Assembly: GCA_000149265.1 (NCBI GenBank)
Contig: CH003387.1
Location: 248,154 to 312,153 of the forward strand
Origin: Ciona savignyi
Taxonomy: Eukaryota > Chordata > Ascidiacea > Phlebobranchia > Cionidae
DNA: 64,000 bases
Reading direction: 5' to 3'
Positions within the stretch are counted from its first letter, which is position 1; each line of letters starts with the position of its first letter. Under the pieces are notes generated by a model. It was not told the origin of the DNA. It was given only the letters and a program-made list of their open reading frames with translations, and searched no databases. Positions 13,298 to 26,715 of the stretch are shown here, piece after piece. A program made the position numbers and the translations under genes.

Positions 13298-15134
13298 ATG
13301 TGCTACCTGTCGAGGATAACATTACCTGCAGTGACACCTAGATACTTTATACGCAGAATGACATCATAATTGGGTGCCTGAATATGAAGAAGGACGTCAC
13401 ACTTGTATAGCACGTTAAAGTAAACGCTGTCCTATATAGATAGCAGCTAAAATGACACGAAAAGCTAAACTCTGATTTCTACATGTCATAGTCGAAATTA
13501 ATTTTAAACAAAATGTCGGTATTTTTATAATGCAGCTTGCAAACATTATATATCTTACAGACAAGCCTAATGTAATTTACCTTGATTACTAACTTAATGC
13601 AATTGCAAAAACACTAAGTTAATTATGTTACTAATATAATTTAACAAGATTGTGGTCACAATATACCAGCTATCCCACGACGGGTGTGAAAATAGTTAAT
13701 ATTTGCTAGTCGCAATAAGCTAGCTATGTCCACAAATAAATACTAACATGTAAAGCTTAGAGCAACAGGCTAAAATGGTGAAACCACAACTGTCCTGGTT
13801 TAAACTGCGCTCAAACGAGCTGTATATACAATCTAGACAGCGTCTAAACACTGACTCCAATGCTTCCAATTCTGCACTGTGGCTTACCAATTCCTCAATG
13901 ACAAATAGAATTGCAAAAATAAGTATAAATCCCCCCAAAAAACTCCACAAAAATTAAACTGCGAAGACAGGCAAAGACGTCTAAATAAATGAAATGTCCA
14001 AAACGTTAAACTGACAACAATAGACATCGAGACTATGTTTATGTCGCTGAAAAACCCTTCTTAAATAAGAATCAATACTTTTATCATTGCCTCAGTCTAC
14101 GATTTTATTGAACAAATTCCGATATCTAATTTTAAAATATATAAATACGCATAACAGCACGTGCCGTAGATGATAGTGTTTTGTTGTTGTGTTAATATAA
14201 AAACGCGACAATATATTTAAAAAATAGGATACAGAGTATTTAGTGATGTAATTGTTAAATACTTAAATTTACTGAACTCCATAGAATGTCCGAACATGAC
14301 CATGACATACTTTAAATGCTTGACTAATTCTTATTGCACGTGTTTTAACCCAACCACTTAAACCTCATATATGGGTCGGAATTCTTAAAGTTCAAAAACG
14401 ACAAGAAACTCTACGCTATCGTAAATTCACAAACATATTTTGCTACTCTCTGTTTTTTTACCATTGCACTTCGTATATATTGTTCACGGCGCCTCTAATT
14501 CAATTCGTATCGACACACCTGCTGTCAACTCCGAGAGCGAAATATCTATCTGTCGCCAGCGTACATCTAGAGCATATGCACTATGACATCATAATTTCTA
14601 ATTTGGAATCTCAATTCGCATGCAATGCACGCAACCAATTCCCAACGGGTTGGTTTATATGAATATCAAAAATTATTAACGTTGCCGTTTAACTACTGGG
14701 GCATAGTAACAGATGCAAGTATTGCGCAGTACATAATACTTCTATGCAGCAATATCAGTGCTGGATCTGTTATATTTGATTCTGTGGTTATTCATTAAAA
14801 TAAAATTAACTCAGAGTTAATTGGTTCAACCACTATAGAGTATGGTTGCTTGCAAGAAAATCCTGGTATTTTTCACAATGCACCACGCAACACTGTTAAA
14901 CAAATATACGTTGTGAAATGCCATTAAAATAAAAATGCATGTAGGCCTATCTGAAAATCAATAGGCTAACGTTAAACATGGGATAAACGATCAAAAACGG
15001 TAGACCGACAAATCAACTAATGAATTTGCAAGATATTCAATGATTATTTGATAATTCAAAATGGAAATACTTCGATCCAATGCTATCGTGAGTGTTTTGA
15101 ATAATTAAACGACGAATGGCGAAAACACAAACGT

Positions 15135-15238
15135 TACGTTTGACCGAATGGTTATAGCGCGTCTATTTCGAATAACCATTACTATGTATAAATTGTTCTA
15201 TTTGAAAGTAGATCATGGGTTCGAAACTTTGCCGGGTA
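15135..15238 (+). mobile_element. tRNA-derived SINE, family A (diverged)
   Basis: TTTGACCGAATGGTTATAGC stands in for the A-box and CATGGGTTCGAAACTTTGCC for the B-box. More diverged in the middle than the other copies. Confidence 0.55.
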
Positions 15239-15500
15239 AAATTACATAATAAGTATGATTTGACTAAAGCATTTTAAAACTTAATAAGAACAAAATATGG
15301 GATCAGCTTTCATCTTTTAATGATTATTTTATCAAAACCTGGCTAAAAAGAAAATGATTGCATTTCGCCAGACTAGATAAATCGCTGGGGTGAAACCGCA
15401 AATTTGCGTTGGTATAATTCAATCTTGATTTTTTCAGAACACATTTTATAAATGCAATTTTACTTACAATACTAAATTATCATAACACATATAAATGTCG

Positions 15501-15548
15501 TTTCTTGTATCTATAACTTCTTAATTTCTTGTATCTATAGCTTCTTAA
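15501..15548. repeat. 24-bp tandem duplication
   Basis: Two adjacent copies of a 24-bp unit starting TTTCTTGTATCTATA, with one difference between them. Confidence 0.85.
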
Positions 15549-16946
15549 AGTTAAAATATTTATTATTTCTTCAACGTAGCTCTAATTCGGCATTATTGCG
15601 CTTCAGTCGAAATTGTACCATTCGTTACGTCATTACAATCAAATAGAAAGATAGACATTTCGTTTATAAACAAATAATTTGGTAATTTAATTGATTCGTC
15701 AGATCACCTCATATTGATCGGTTATCTGGTTTACGACACACCGTCACACTATTTTAAGATCTCTATTAAGAAGGTTGTGACACGAGGTAGACTCAACTCC
15801 AGTCAGAACATTTTATTGATTTTCCGCTCATCACAAAGGCAATCTTCTGTATTTGTTTATATCTGGAAGCGACGTATGTTAAGCGTCGGATGAGTGTAGT
15901 TTGGTTAGGTGTTTACAAATGGGTACTGGTGAGGAAAAAATCTTAAATTTCAACAGTAATAGGTTTAAACGACACACCCGATTTTTTCATAAGTTTTTTA
16001 TGTTTATCCTCGTTAATGGAAATACGCAACCGGCGTTAACACACTGGTAACCGTCAGATCAACTCGCGTGTTCGTGAGGCAAGGACACAACCAACAAGCA
16101 AGTAAACAGTGTTGAACCTAAGGTACAATCTACCACCCAGCAATTCACGTTTTTGTGCTGAAGCTATCTTGTATTTTCAAGTGTAAACATGTTCTTGTGT
16201 GTCGTATTTTAACAATACACATACCGACCTGTGTTATTCGGCAAGTGTATAATTAATTTATTGCCGTTGGCTGTTTACATTATGTCTGTCAATTCGTGAA
16301 ATGCCCTAAAATAAACAACAACGTTATCGTACCGATCAAGTGCTGTGTAGTCATTATTTGAAATCTTTGTTATTAATAATTAAAACAGCGGGCGGTAGAG
16401 TTATAATTAAACGACAATTTAGAAAGTGTAGCCGGTGGTGGGTGAACTGCAGGCAAACGGGGCTTGTGGAGTCGAAACTAGCGGGTGACGGTTTTGTACT
16501 TGGGCGAGGTACTTGTACATGAAACAGTGGATTATTGGGTTGTATTGGAATTTAAAGAACGTTTTAATCATATTTAACACACTGCAATAGCTCCGGTAAA
16601 CCAACAGTAAGCAGGAAAGAATCTGGTTATTGCCTGTGTGATATCGCCATTTTCCTTTATCCATTCACGAAAATAAAGTAAATTGTTATCATGAAAAATA
16701 AATATTTATTATGAATAGCCAAATACTTACATAATATAATGATTTCTCTATTCCTTTTATTATGTTTTCATTTTATTTCTATTACGTTTCCCCTATTTTT
16801 TACAATTTCGAATTCATGGATTTTTACAAAAGAAATTTGTTGAACTTTACATTTATATATTACAAAGCGCACACATAATAGGAGGCATTTTACGAGTTGG
16901 TTGCAATTTCCCTTTACAGAAACCACAAAGATCCGAGTCTACTTTT

Positions 16947-17243
16947 ATAGGATAGGATAGGATATTCATCTTTATCCCCGTGAATGGGAAAACCAAAAGG
17001 GTTATCACACGGGCAATCGTCAGATTACCTCGCGCCCATCGTCGGGTTACCGGAGCTATTGCAGTGTGTTGTATATGATAAACACGTTCCTTCAATTTGG
17101 TTGAACCCATTAATCCGCTGGGTTCAGGCAATGTCCGTAAAGTGCCTTGCCCAAGGACACAACCGACTAGCTAGCGATCAGTTTCGCACCTGCAACCTTT
17201 CGATTGAAAGGCGCCGCACTTAACCGCTGGACCAACCAGGCGG
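16947..17243 (-). mobile_element. tRNA-derived SINE, family B, near full length
   Basis: Read on the minus strand: a tRNA-like head (GCCTGGTTGGTCCAGCGGTT, anticodon-arm-like CCTTTCAATCGAAAGG, B-box-like GGTGCGAAACTG), a core with TCCTTGGGCAAGGCACTTTA, a second body part, and an ATCCT-repeat tail. About 297 bp. It pairs in opposite orientation with the copy at 17633. Confidence 0.8.
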
Positions 17244-17632
17244 ACTTTTTCTGAATTTATATAGAATGTCATTGGTGACTATGACTCTTAGATTGAGTTT
17301 AATCTAAAACGAGCGGAGTCCAGACTCAAGTGTTCAGTAAAATGGGTTTTTATAAGTTTTTTTCCATGATTCGGTCGGAAATTTGGGCATTGATCATTTG
17401 TTGTACCCGTAATGCTACTCTGGGCGACCCCATACGGATATTATTTAGAATTATTATGACCGCATGGTGACGTATATTTTACGTAATTAAGCCAAACCTA
17501 CAGCACGACTTTGCGACAACATTACGATTGTGTCCGATGGGATTCACGCAAAACATTTTACAGGTTGTGTTCACATTCTAGTAGTAGAAGCTACTACTGT
17601 GCCTTGAAAATAGTTTAGACTTTTATTATAAT

Positions 17633-17917
17633 CCGACCGGTTAGGTTTAGAGCGACGCCTTTCCACCAAAAGTTTGCTGATTCGAAACTGGTCGCTAGCT
17701 AGTCGGTTGTGTCCTTGAGCAAGCCACTTAACGGACATTGCCTGAACCCAGCGGATTAATGGGTTCAACCAAATTGAAGGAACGTGTGAATCATATATAA
17801 CACACTGCAATAGCTCCGGTAACCCGACGATGGGCGCGAGGTGATCTGACGATTACCCGTGTGTTAACCACCTTGGTTTTCCTACTTGAAGGGATAAACA
17901 TGAATATCCTATCCTAA
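17633..17917 (+). mobile_element. tRNA-derived SINE, family B
   Basis: Forward copy with a diverged tRNA head (B-box GATTCGAAACTGG), the CTAGTCGGTTGTGTCCTTG core start, and a GAATATCCTATCCT tail. It lies about 390 bp from an inverted copy, so transcripts across both could fold back. Confidence 0.75.
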
Positions 17918-18992
17918 TCCACCACAGTTCACGTGATTGGACGGAATCCGAAAATGGTATTTTCTGGCAGACGACAAGTCTGAACCGGATGCTTCACAAG
18001 TCAGAAGCTGCAGATAATTTGTGGGGAAATATCTATGTACCACAAATAGAATAATGCTTCAATTTTTATTCGTCGTACAGACTACACTCGTACTGATAAT
18101 ATAAGCATTAAAAATCCTTCCATATAGTAGCAGGTACCCACCCACTAACATAAACCAACCATAATTGAAAAGCGTCGGTAGAAACAGATCACAATTATTT
18201 ATTGCCACATGCAAACAGCGACACGTAGTGTAGAGGGTAAAATGGACGATTTAATTTAAAGATGATACATTCAGCAATATTACGGTAGAAATTATACATT
18301 TGTTATATTATAAGGACTGAATTATCAGATATAATAAATACAATAACAACGCGAGCATATATTGTATTGGAACATTTACTTGAACTATGTTGGGTGGAAT
18401 GAATATCTTGTATAGATTGGTTACCAGGGTTACAACAGTACCAAGTGTTATTTTTATTCATATGTGACTGAACACAAATTTGGGAAAACCCACTAGATAT
18501 TAATGGGCTGGAGCAATTTAAAGTGACTTGATTGTTGCACAGTAATACACCTTAGGCCTATGCGTTCAATAACACTAGGTTTGATGCTCATACAGTCTAC
18601 AGCTTGAGTTGAAAGTTGTAAACAAAGAGTTGAAATAGTTAAAAATCAAATTTAACATTTCATTTATTTTATTTGAGACCATTCGCAAACCACAACATCG
18701 CTTGTATCGAATGCAAATGCCAAGCTAGTGATTATGGTGTTTGAGCATGCTTATTTAAAGGAAAATATCCCTTTTTAATTAAGTTTTAATGAAGTATCTT
18801 AAATGCACATAAACACAAATGAATAGTGATATATTATTATTGGAAAACACAGTGTAATATCCCAGCAACTCGACTGAAGCCATGCAGCATTCTCACTATT
18901 AGTTTCGTAAGATACCGAGCTATGAACTGACTTGCATATTCCAACCCACAGGGACAATAGGAGAACCAGCGCAATATTTGGATGATGCGACT

Positions 18993-21900
18993 TCATCTTT
19001 CTTTACGCAATGCTTCAATGAATTCTTCCAACTTCTGCTGCACATCCCGGACTTTCTTCAGCTCCTCCGCGAGCTCAACTCGACGACCGGTCAGCAGTTT
19101 CAGCTTCAAGACTCGATCCTGCCCGAAGTCCTCCACAACTTCCTTCACCTCGTTCTCGAGCCGATGCGCCTCGGTGTTCATCACTTGCTGTCGGAGCGCG
19201 TTGCTTGTTATACTCAACATCTTCTGGATCCTCCAGAACAATACAACGTCGCTGCAATCCACGTTTTCCACTTCCTGGGGGTTTTGATATTTATATTTAA
19301 ATATATGGAGGAGCAAAGTAAAATAGATCAGTGTATTTTAACTGTGTATATTGTACACCCAAGGTTGTACCAACATTTTTGAAGGTACCGCTATAATAGG
19401 GTGCTTTGGGGTTTACAACATATCATAAAACACTGCATCATTAAATAATTGATAGAACTATGTTTTGAATTGATTTGTGTTTTATATTTCCCATTATCAT
19501 AGATACAATTTTAGTGTATTATGTTCTGGGTGTACAAGCTTTTAAGTAAACGTTAAAAGTTTGTACGATTTTTAAAAAAGCAGATAAGCACTGGAATAAA
19601 TTACAATTCCAAAACAGAAATGTTTAATTCTGGAATAGTTTTGCTCTAAAAAACTCCCCAAATAATTTGGTTTTAATTACTCGATTAAATTCGTGATTTT
19701 GAATTTGTATTTTTAAAGATTCGAATCTATTGGTACTTTAATTCTTTTTTGCCCATGTCTATGCAACTTAATAAAATATATATCTTTTTTAATATTTTTT
19801 AATAGGTATTTTTATAATAAAATATTCGAAACAAGTTCACTACTGTACTATGCATTAAAAAAGTATTGTAATGGTGTAAAAATATCTCAAAATTTATTCG
19901 GTCTATTGACTTTGTTGGTTAAAAGTAAAAAAAATGATACAATTTTCTACCAAGCAGCTGCAGTTACTAAAATAAATGCAATAATTGAAGAAAATTGCCG
20001 TGTCAAATTACAATTGTCGAGTCACAGACCATATTTGTAACAAACAACGAATTTAAGTATTATGATTATATTACATGACAGACTATGTAAGCTATCAGCA
20101 TTATTATTATTTTGAGCCTTAATTTTAGATATGTAGTGTAAAACAACCTGCAAATTTATTTAAGGATTCCTGCCCAATGAGGTTCATGGGCAGCACACTG
20201 TGTTACAGTAGCAGGAAAACAAACCCAATACTTGTTGAGTTGTTGTTGTTCATTTTTATGAAATTTTCTAATTGAAACTTCACACAGTAAAAGTTGGATT
20301 TTAAATATTTTAAATGACCCTAAGTAATTCACTACTTTTATTGTACATACTTATGGTGCCAATATGTACCTGTATACAATGTCTAACAATTGGTTTCCAG
20401 GAGTTTACTGTAAATATTTTTCTTTATATAATGATATGAGCCACCTTTCCCAAAAGTATTTGATGCTTTTATTCAAGGTTTTACCTTTATTTATTTTGAT
20501 TAAAAAGAGTTTAATGCGGCAATTTGTTTTGCTTATGTAAGGTTTAACTGCCATGTCTCTTTTTGACCGTTATACCAAACATATTAACTGACGAGTTTTA
20601 ACTACTGTAGTTTTGTATTATCCTGCCTTTTTAATTTAATAGTTGTGCCATTCTTTTTTAATCAATGTAATAGAGCAAAAAATAAACTAAAGTTATCAAG
20701 GTTTAACGTTAACCCCCAGTCTTTTACTAAATAACCAGGTGAAAACATTTCAGCACAATATAAGAATACTCTTTATAAACATTGCTCTAATCCATTGGCA
20801 TCTAACAGACAACCAACTTTCAGCCATAATGTTTTCAAATCAATATACATATGTGGACATGAGCAACCAAAAAATATTATCTGTAACAAAAAATATGTTG
20901 TAAATTTCATGTTGATAAAAATAATTCTAAAATGACTAACAAGTGACAGGTGAAAGAAAATTGCAGGATATAAACCTAATGTAGGTGCTAATGTAAATAA
21001 AACAAACAAAATATTTGTAAGAATGCCACAAGGAAAGGCTTTTTTTAGTACATTTTTTTAACGATGGGGACAAAATGATATTCTACACACCTTTATCCAG
21101 CATTGGTAAAGCCTAGGTCTGCGAATTAACAGTGGAAAACGGTAAACTGATGATCGCGTGTATTTACCGCGATTGTGATTATTCCTATCTGTGGTTCGAA
21201 CCATTTTACTCGAACAAAAAAAAAATTTCCGCACCCCTAGTTAAGCCATATCGATATTAGCAACAAACCCATCTCTCAGGAGATTTTGAAACAATTCATA
21301 CCACTATTATGCTAATATAAGCAAAATAAACTTTACAAATATGTTCTTTAACAAGAAAACACCTTTTTTCAAGGATTTATTCTACTAACATTGCTACACA
21401 AATACTTTTATCCAGCAATATTAATAACCTACCTCTTCAGACATGGCTTGCGCCATCCCGCTAGCATGGTGCCGGTAGAACTCCCTCCTACAATTAGCGC
21501 ATCTCGACAACGCTTCGGTTAAAAAGTGCTTCCTGTACACCAACTGCCATATACCCATGATAGCATCATTGGTGACTTCCACTCCTTTTGTTTCCATGTT
21601 TTTACGAATCGTCGTGAGTTCATCGCTCAGTAAATACGGTCCGTGCTCTTTCCTAGCATGGGATAAATTTTCAAGCTGATTAAAAATTTCATTCTTTTGA
21701 TGTTGTTCATAAGTGTTGGACGTCCAATGTGTCCATCTCTGCAGGAAACCAAGACCAATTTGTTCTTGAATGTTCACGTCATTCTTTTGGAGAAGGTCAC
21801 CTAAGTTTTGCTCTATGAATCGGACTGCGTTTTCCCATTGCAGTTTGTCTGAAATGGAGCGATCTTCTAGAGCGTTAAGTTGGATGACACGTAGGATGTC

Positions 21901-24042
21901 GATGAAATCAGAATTCCACTGATGCCTCGAAACTGCCTCATCACGAACTGCAACTCGCAGAGCTTTAAATATCGGGTCGGATGAACCGTTCTGTTGCTTT
22001 CCTTCATTATTCACTGAATGAAGGACTTGGGAAAATTCTTCTAGAAGTGTTTGTTTCGCGACTTGTATTGACGCATTGGGCAAAGGTTTTTCAGCCCATT
22101 GCTTCAATTTTATGTCGACAGTCGTGTTAAAAGTGCCCGAGTCTTTGGACTGGGCTGCAGGGAGGTAAACGTTCTCGATGACATGGTTTGAAACACTTTC
22201 CCACAACTTCTTCTGCAGCTTGGCTTCCCACTTCTGTGGGGGGATGTTCACCAACGACAACATGTCGTCCAATATCTCGTTCTTCGCTTTCTCGAACAAT
22301 TCCGATCGGTCCAACTCTCGCACTCGAGGAAAGTTATTTTTCCATTCTGTTTCTAAATTAAATCTTGTTGCTTTAAAAGCATCAGCTTGCTGTTCCACTG
22401 ATTCCCTCACCATCTTCCAGAAGCAATTGGAAACAGCGTAGCTTAAATTCGCAGTGGTCAACTGACTTGCTTTCAGTAAACCTGATTTGAAAACTTTGGA
22501 GTTGGAGAAAAATTCCTCTTCATATTCCTTGATATCGTTTATACTGTTGCTTGTGCTGTCTTTCCCGGTGACAACTGCAAAGTAACCCAAAGCTTTCATC
22601 GGGAACAGTTTTCCATCCAAGATTTCCTGGATTCTGCTCGGATTTGCGATGTTTTTCTCAGCCAGGTCCACTTTGGTGAGAACGAAAATTGTTCGTTTCC
22701 CCGAAGGATCCATTTGCGACACGAAATCCGTCACGATGCTTCGTTCTGCATCCACAGATCCATCCTGGATGCACAGGATTATTGCGTTCGGGTTCTGCAT
22801 GTAGTGTTTGCTCATGTTGCAAATTGCATCTTTCGTATCTGGAGCCATTCCAGTGGTGACCGTGTTTATCATGCCCGGCAGATCCACCAAGACCATTCTC
22901 TGGAGGCCAGGACCTTTCACATTGAGTGAGATTGTGTCGTTGGAGACGGTTTTACCATCTGTGCAACTACTCTTCATTCTGAGTTCGATCTCATGACGAA
23001 GAGCTGTAAGTTCCTCTTCTTTAGATAGGTCGAACTCCCTCGAGCTGTCACGGAATTGCGCAACATGATTGGGACCTTCACTGAGAGTGACTTTCACCGG
23101 GGACCGCGTCATCATTTCCCCGGAACCTCGCGGGAATATCCTCGCTTGCGCAATCATCTCCAACACGCTGGTTTTCCCAGCGCTCTGGTCGCCGACCACC
23201 ACAACCCTCGGCAGGTGGTCCTGGGTTCGATAGTTCGTGTCATAATCTGCTAATTCATCCAGCACTTCAGAGTACATATCTATCAACGATTTTTTAATTT
23301 TACGACGATATATTTCCTTGTCATCTCGAGAGAGAAGCAACTTTCTTAAATTTCTGTTTTCTTTTTCTAATTTCTCGATGAGTTTTTGGTATTTCAATTC
23401 AACCTCCACAACTTCCCCTTGAAGCTTTTTGATTTTGTCACTTTTCTCGGTGTTGGACTTTCCTGGGGATTTCCCTTTGTTATCTGGGTCACTTGTTAGA
23501 AATGTAACCCCGTTTGCCGCAAGCAAAGTAGAAGCCTGTGATGTCGAAACACCATCTTTCTCATGCGGCAGATACGAGCGAATTAGGTCCACATCCGGCC
23601 ACTCAATGTGGCCAAGTTTTTCTTTTAACTTGTCGTACTTTACTTTGCTATTTTCGAATCGTGACTTCAGTGCAGAGGTTATGTGCCAAGTTATATCCCC
23701 AGATTTATCCGCCAAATACTTTAAATCAGGAGAAAACTTTTCCAATCTGTCAGCCCAACTATCATAAGTATTTTTCGCGTAAACGCCAGTTCCAACAGTT
23801 GCGCCAACAACCCAATATCTTAGTTTGGTCCCATGGTTTAATACAAACTTTGTAACGCCCAAAACGCTTAAATTTCGCTGTTTTGGTCGGCTCGCAAGCT
23901 TAAAAGCTTCTGAACTTAAAATTATCCGGTTATTCGTCAATTTTGGTTTGACATGATGAAAGGTTCGATACCGGGCGCCAAAATACACAGAGTTCAAATT
24001 TCTCTTCAAATTTGCAATATGCGGCTGCCTGATAAATTGCAT
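18993..24042 (-). CDS. OPA1: OPA1-type mitochondrial dynamin-like GTPase
   Basis: Two coding exons: 24042-21433 (870 codons) and 19274-18993, joined in phase 0 across one 2.16 kb intron (donor GAG|GTAGGT, acceptor CCCCCAG). The 963-aa product matches human OPA1 (about 960 aa) along its length. OPA1 fuses inner mitochondrial membranes and maintains cristae. Residues 1-60 are basic with few acidic residues, fitting a matrix-targeting presequence. A membrane segment lies at about 75-88 and a coiled coil at about 200-240. GTPase motifs: G1 GDQSAGKT (284-291), G2 T312, G3 DLPG (387-390), G4 TKVD (456-459). The second exon encodes the C-terminal stalk/GED helix ([11 protein letters not shown] onward). 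The start is the first ATG and gives a plausible presequence. An AATAAA signal lies near 18668-18663. The antisense frames are shadows. Confidence 0.97.
19275..21432 (-). other. Only coding-region intron of OPA1
   Basis: AT-rich intron of 2.16 kb. I see no gene in it. A 78-codon minus-strand frame at 20773-21009 is hydrophobic and unrecognised; I treat it as chance. Confidence 0.7.
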
Positions 24043-25216
24043 TGCAGCAGTAATTCATTAAAAAAGTACAAAGAAACTAAATTTCATTATAGAAATCATC
24101 ACCTGCATAAATTTAAAATAAATTATTGAAATCAAATTGCAATGCAATTTTAAAGAGTTTGACACAACCACATTACCGAAATAAGCTTGGTACAAATGAG
24201 AATAATGTTAAATTTATGTTAGACCCCACTTTGTTTATGTTTTGTCTATATGTGATAACGCAAAAGGTGTTACCACCCAGTGACCCAGACAAACCTTACA
24301 TTACCTTATGTCCACTGCCGGGTTATCAAAGCTATTGTCATAATGCATATAATTCTCAATAACTTAGCATTCTTTGCACTTGACCTTTCACCCATTGCTT
24401 TATTTAGTCAAGCAAAACTTTGTTACAGATTAAATTCCATCTAAATGTTCCCACCCTTCAGGGTTTTTATGTATAATTTCCCTATAATGTTATACACAAA
24501 ACTGATGTATTTGTTTATATAAAATTTATCACTTTATTTATGATCACATGCTTACTCACTAATAGTATTCATTAAGTTTCACTGTTGCTGTTAATTCATA
24601 AGCCGATGGCTCTGTTATTTTATAGTGACAATTTTGTTGTTTATATTTAGCCAGTCGTAAATGTTTATATTTATGCTTCACGTTTTACACTAATGTAATA
24701 CAATGGTCTACCTGCATTACAAACTCACAAAAATCGAAGAACCCTATACTGTCTTGGATATTTTATTTTCTCTCAGTTTCAGATGATCTCTCGTCCACAA
24801 GATTTCCTTTCTGCAGGCGGCTCATGAAAACTATTTGTATTTTTATGCATGGCCGCTTTGTAATAATTGTGTAATCATTTTTAACATGGAAATAAAATCA
24901 AAATTTAATAAAATTAGGAACTTATTGTAGGTGTCCTAATAAACAAAGATACACATTATTGTACGTCAAACATCAAACGCATTACGATGGCTCATGCAAT
25001 TTGATTGTGGGCAAGGTGTGACCTGACTTACCGATCGTGTTATAAATTGAATTTTATCTGTTGCCTCGCGCAAATCAATCGCCTGGTTGCTACAGTATTT
25101 ACTCCTTGTTTCTCCACGAGTATACAACGTACATTTCGAGAATTTGGTTTGGAAATTACGCTCTAAGTGAGTTGTATCTAGCTTAACGCTATCACTTCGA
25201 ACGTTATGCTGAATTA

Positions 25217-25500
25217 GGATAAAATAGGATAGGATATTCATGTTTATCCCCGTGAATAGGAAAACCAAGGGGTTTAACACACGGGCAATCGTCAAATCAC
25301 CTCGCGCCCACCGTCGGGTTACGGAGCTATTCCAGTATATTGTATATGATAAACACGTTCCTTCATTCTGGGAAAACCCATTAATCACCTGGGTTTGGGC
25401 GATATCCGTAAAGTGCCTTGCCCAAGGTGACAGCCAACTAGCTGGCGACCAGTTTCGCACCTGCAACCATTCGATTGAAAGGCTTCGCACTGAACCGCCC
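25217..25500 (-). mobile_element. tRNA-derived SINE, family B
   Basis: Minus-orientation copy: ATAGGATAGGATATTCATG tail at the left, AAGTGCCTTGCCCAAGG core, and a head ending near 25500 with an AGTTTCGCACCTGCAACC B-box. Confidence 0.75.
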
Positions 25501-26022
25501 GAATGCGCTTTAATATATTATGACGAAAAAAAAGGATAAAAGTTTCTTATAACTTGTACTAAATTAAAATATACGCAATAGTGGTAATCGTAGTCCTATA
25601 TTGCTTTTATTTTTATAAAATGCTATATAGGAAGATCATCTTACTCTTCTAAAATTATATTTCATTACGGAGATGACTACTCCAGTGTTAGTTTAACCTG
25701 TGAGTTCCAGGTATTCTACGCGGATTTCCGTCAATTTGTTTTGAACCAACAATGCCTTCGTTGTAACTTTTCGTGCATCGTCCACAAACAAGTATGGGTC
25801 AGAGAATACCGATTCCCACAATTAGTTCGCCATGTGTTAAATGTTTGTGGCTGCGTTTCACTTTCCTGTTTTGATAGCTAAGTTGATGAATTGCTTCCTA
25901 TGTACCATGTATAACGTTTGGTCTCGTGTTCAAACATATAATTTCCACATTACTAACACTTTATTTTAACGTACATTTCTTTTTAAGTTATACAAACATA
26001 TACGTGAATGCCTGTACTAGAA

Positions 26023-26301
26023 TCCGGCCGCTTAGTCTTGCGTTTTAGTGGGGCGCATTTCAGCCGCAGGGTTGCTGGATCGAACTGATCGCTAGCTAGT
26101 CGGCTGTGCCATTGGGCAAGGCACCTAACGGACATTGCATTAACACATCGGATTAATGGGTTCTACTAAATTAAAGGAACGAATGTATAATGTAATAGCT
26201 CCGGTAAATCGAGAATGGGCGCGAGGTGATCTGACGATTGCCCGTGAGATAACCGCCTTGGTTTTCCCATTCACGAGGATAAATATGAATATCCTGTCCA
26301 C
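26023..26301 (+). mobile_element. tRNA-derived SINE, family B
   Basis: Forward copy with a degraded head (GGGTTGCTGGATCGAACTG), the GGGCAAGGCACCTAACGGA core, and a GAATATCCTGTCC tail. Confidence 0.7.
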
Positions 26302-26715
26302 ATCCAGACAAATCTCGGCAACTTTTGTTTTTCCACCGGAGAAAATAAACAGGCACACTTACCAACATCAATTATATATTTGTTTATATTCTAAACATTT
26401 TGGGAAATCTTAACAATTATACTCCGCAAGCCATGATTTGACAATTAACGTGAGGATTGTACAACATAAGTTGCAATATAGCTGGAAGATAAAGGGCCAA
26501 TTATTGTTACTAAAATCCTTTATTACTACAATACTAAATGAAATACAGAATATCAAACCCAGAACCAAAAAGGATAAAAAAAGATTTAAAACTATGCAAA
26601 AAACGTGCATTAAAAGGTATTGGAAACATGACGATAAAAAATAAAGATTATTGAAACAGATAGTGATTGGACGCGATAGAAGACACCCCATGATCAAGTC
26701 GAGGTAATTCCATGA

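Larger units (their letters stand above)
6428..18662. other. Gene-poor intergenic region
   Basis: About 12 kb with no recognisable gene. It holds SINE-A copies at 9914, 13197 and 15135, SINE-B copies at 16947 and 17633 and a fragment near 16030, a duplicated segment at 10686/12126, and short tandem repeats. Open frames of 60-100 codons occur (for example 6716-7018 minus and 13720-13950 minus, the latter hydrophobic), but none matches a family I know or shows a clean exon structure. The part just upstream of 6427 should contain the GPCR promoter. Confidence 0.5.
24043..26715. other. Intergenic region between OPA1 and MRM1
   Basis: AT-rich, with two SINE-B copies (25217 and 26023) and a weak SINE-like fragment near 24290-24350. 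The OPA1 promoter should lie just above 24042. No other gene was recognised; the 174-codon frame at 24966-25490 runs through the SINE. Confidence 0.6.

Noticed and set aside
24966..25490. 174-codon minus-strand open frame
   Set aside because: It runs through a SINE-B copy and its flank; the same peptide pieces recur wherever that SINE occurs.
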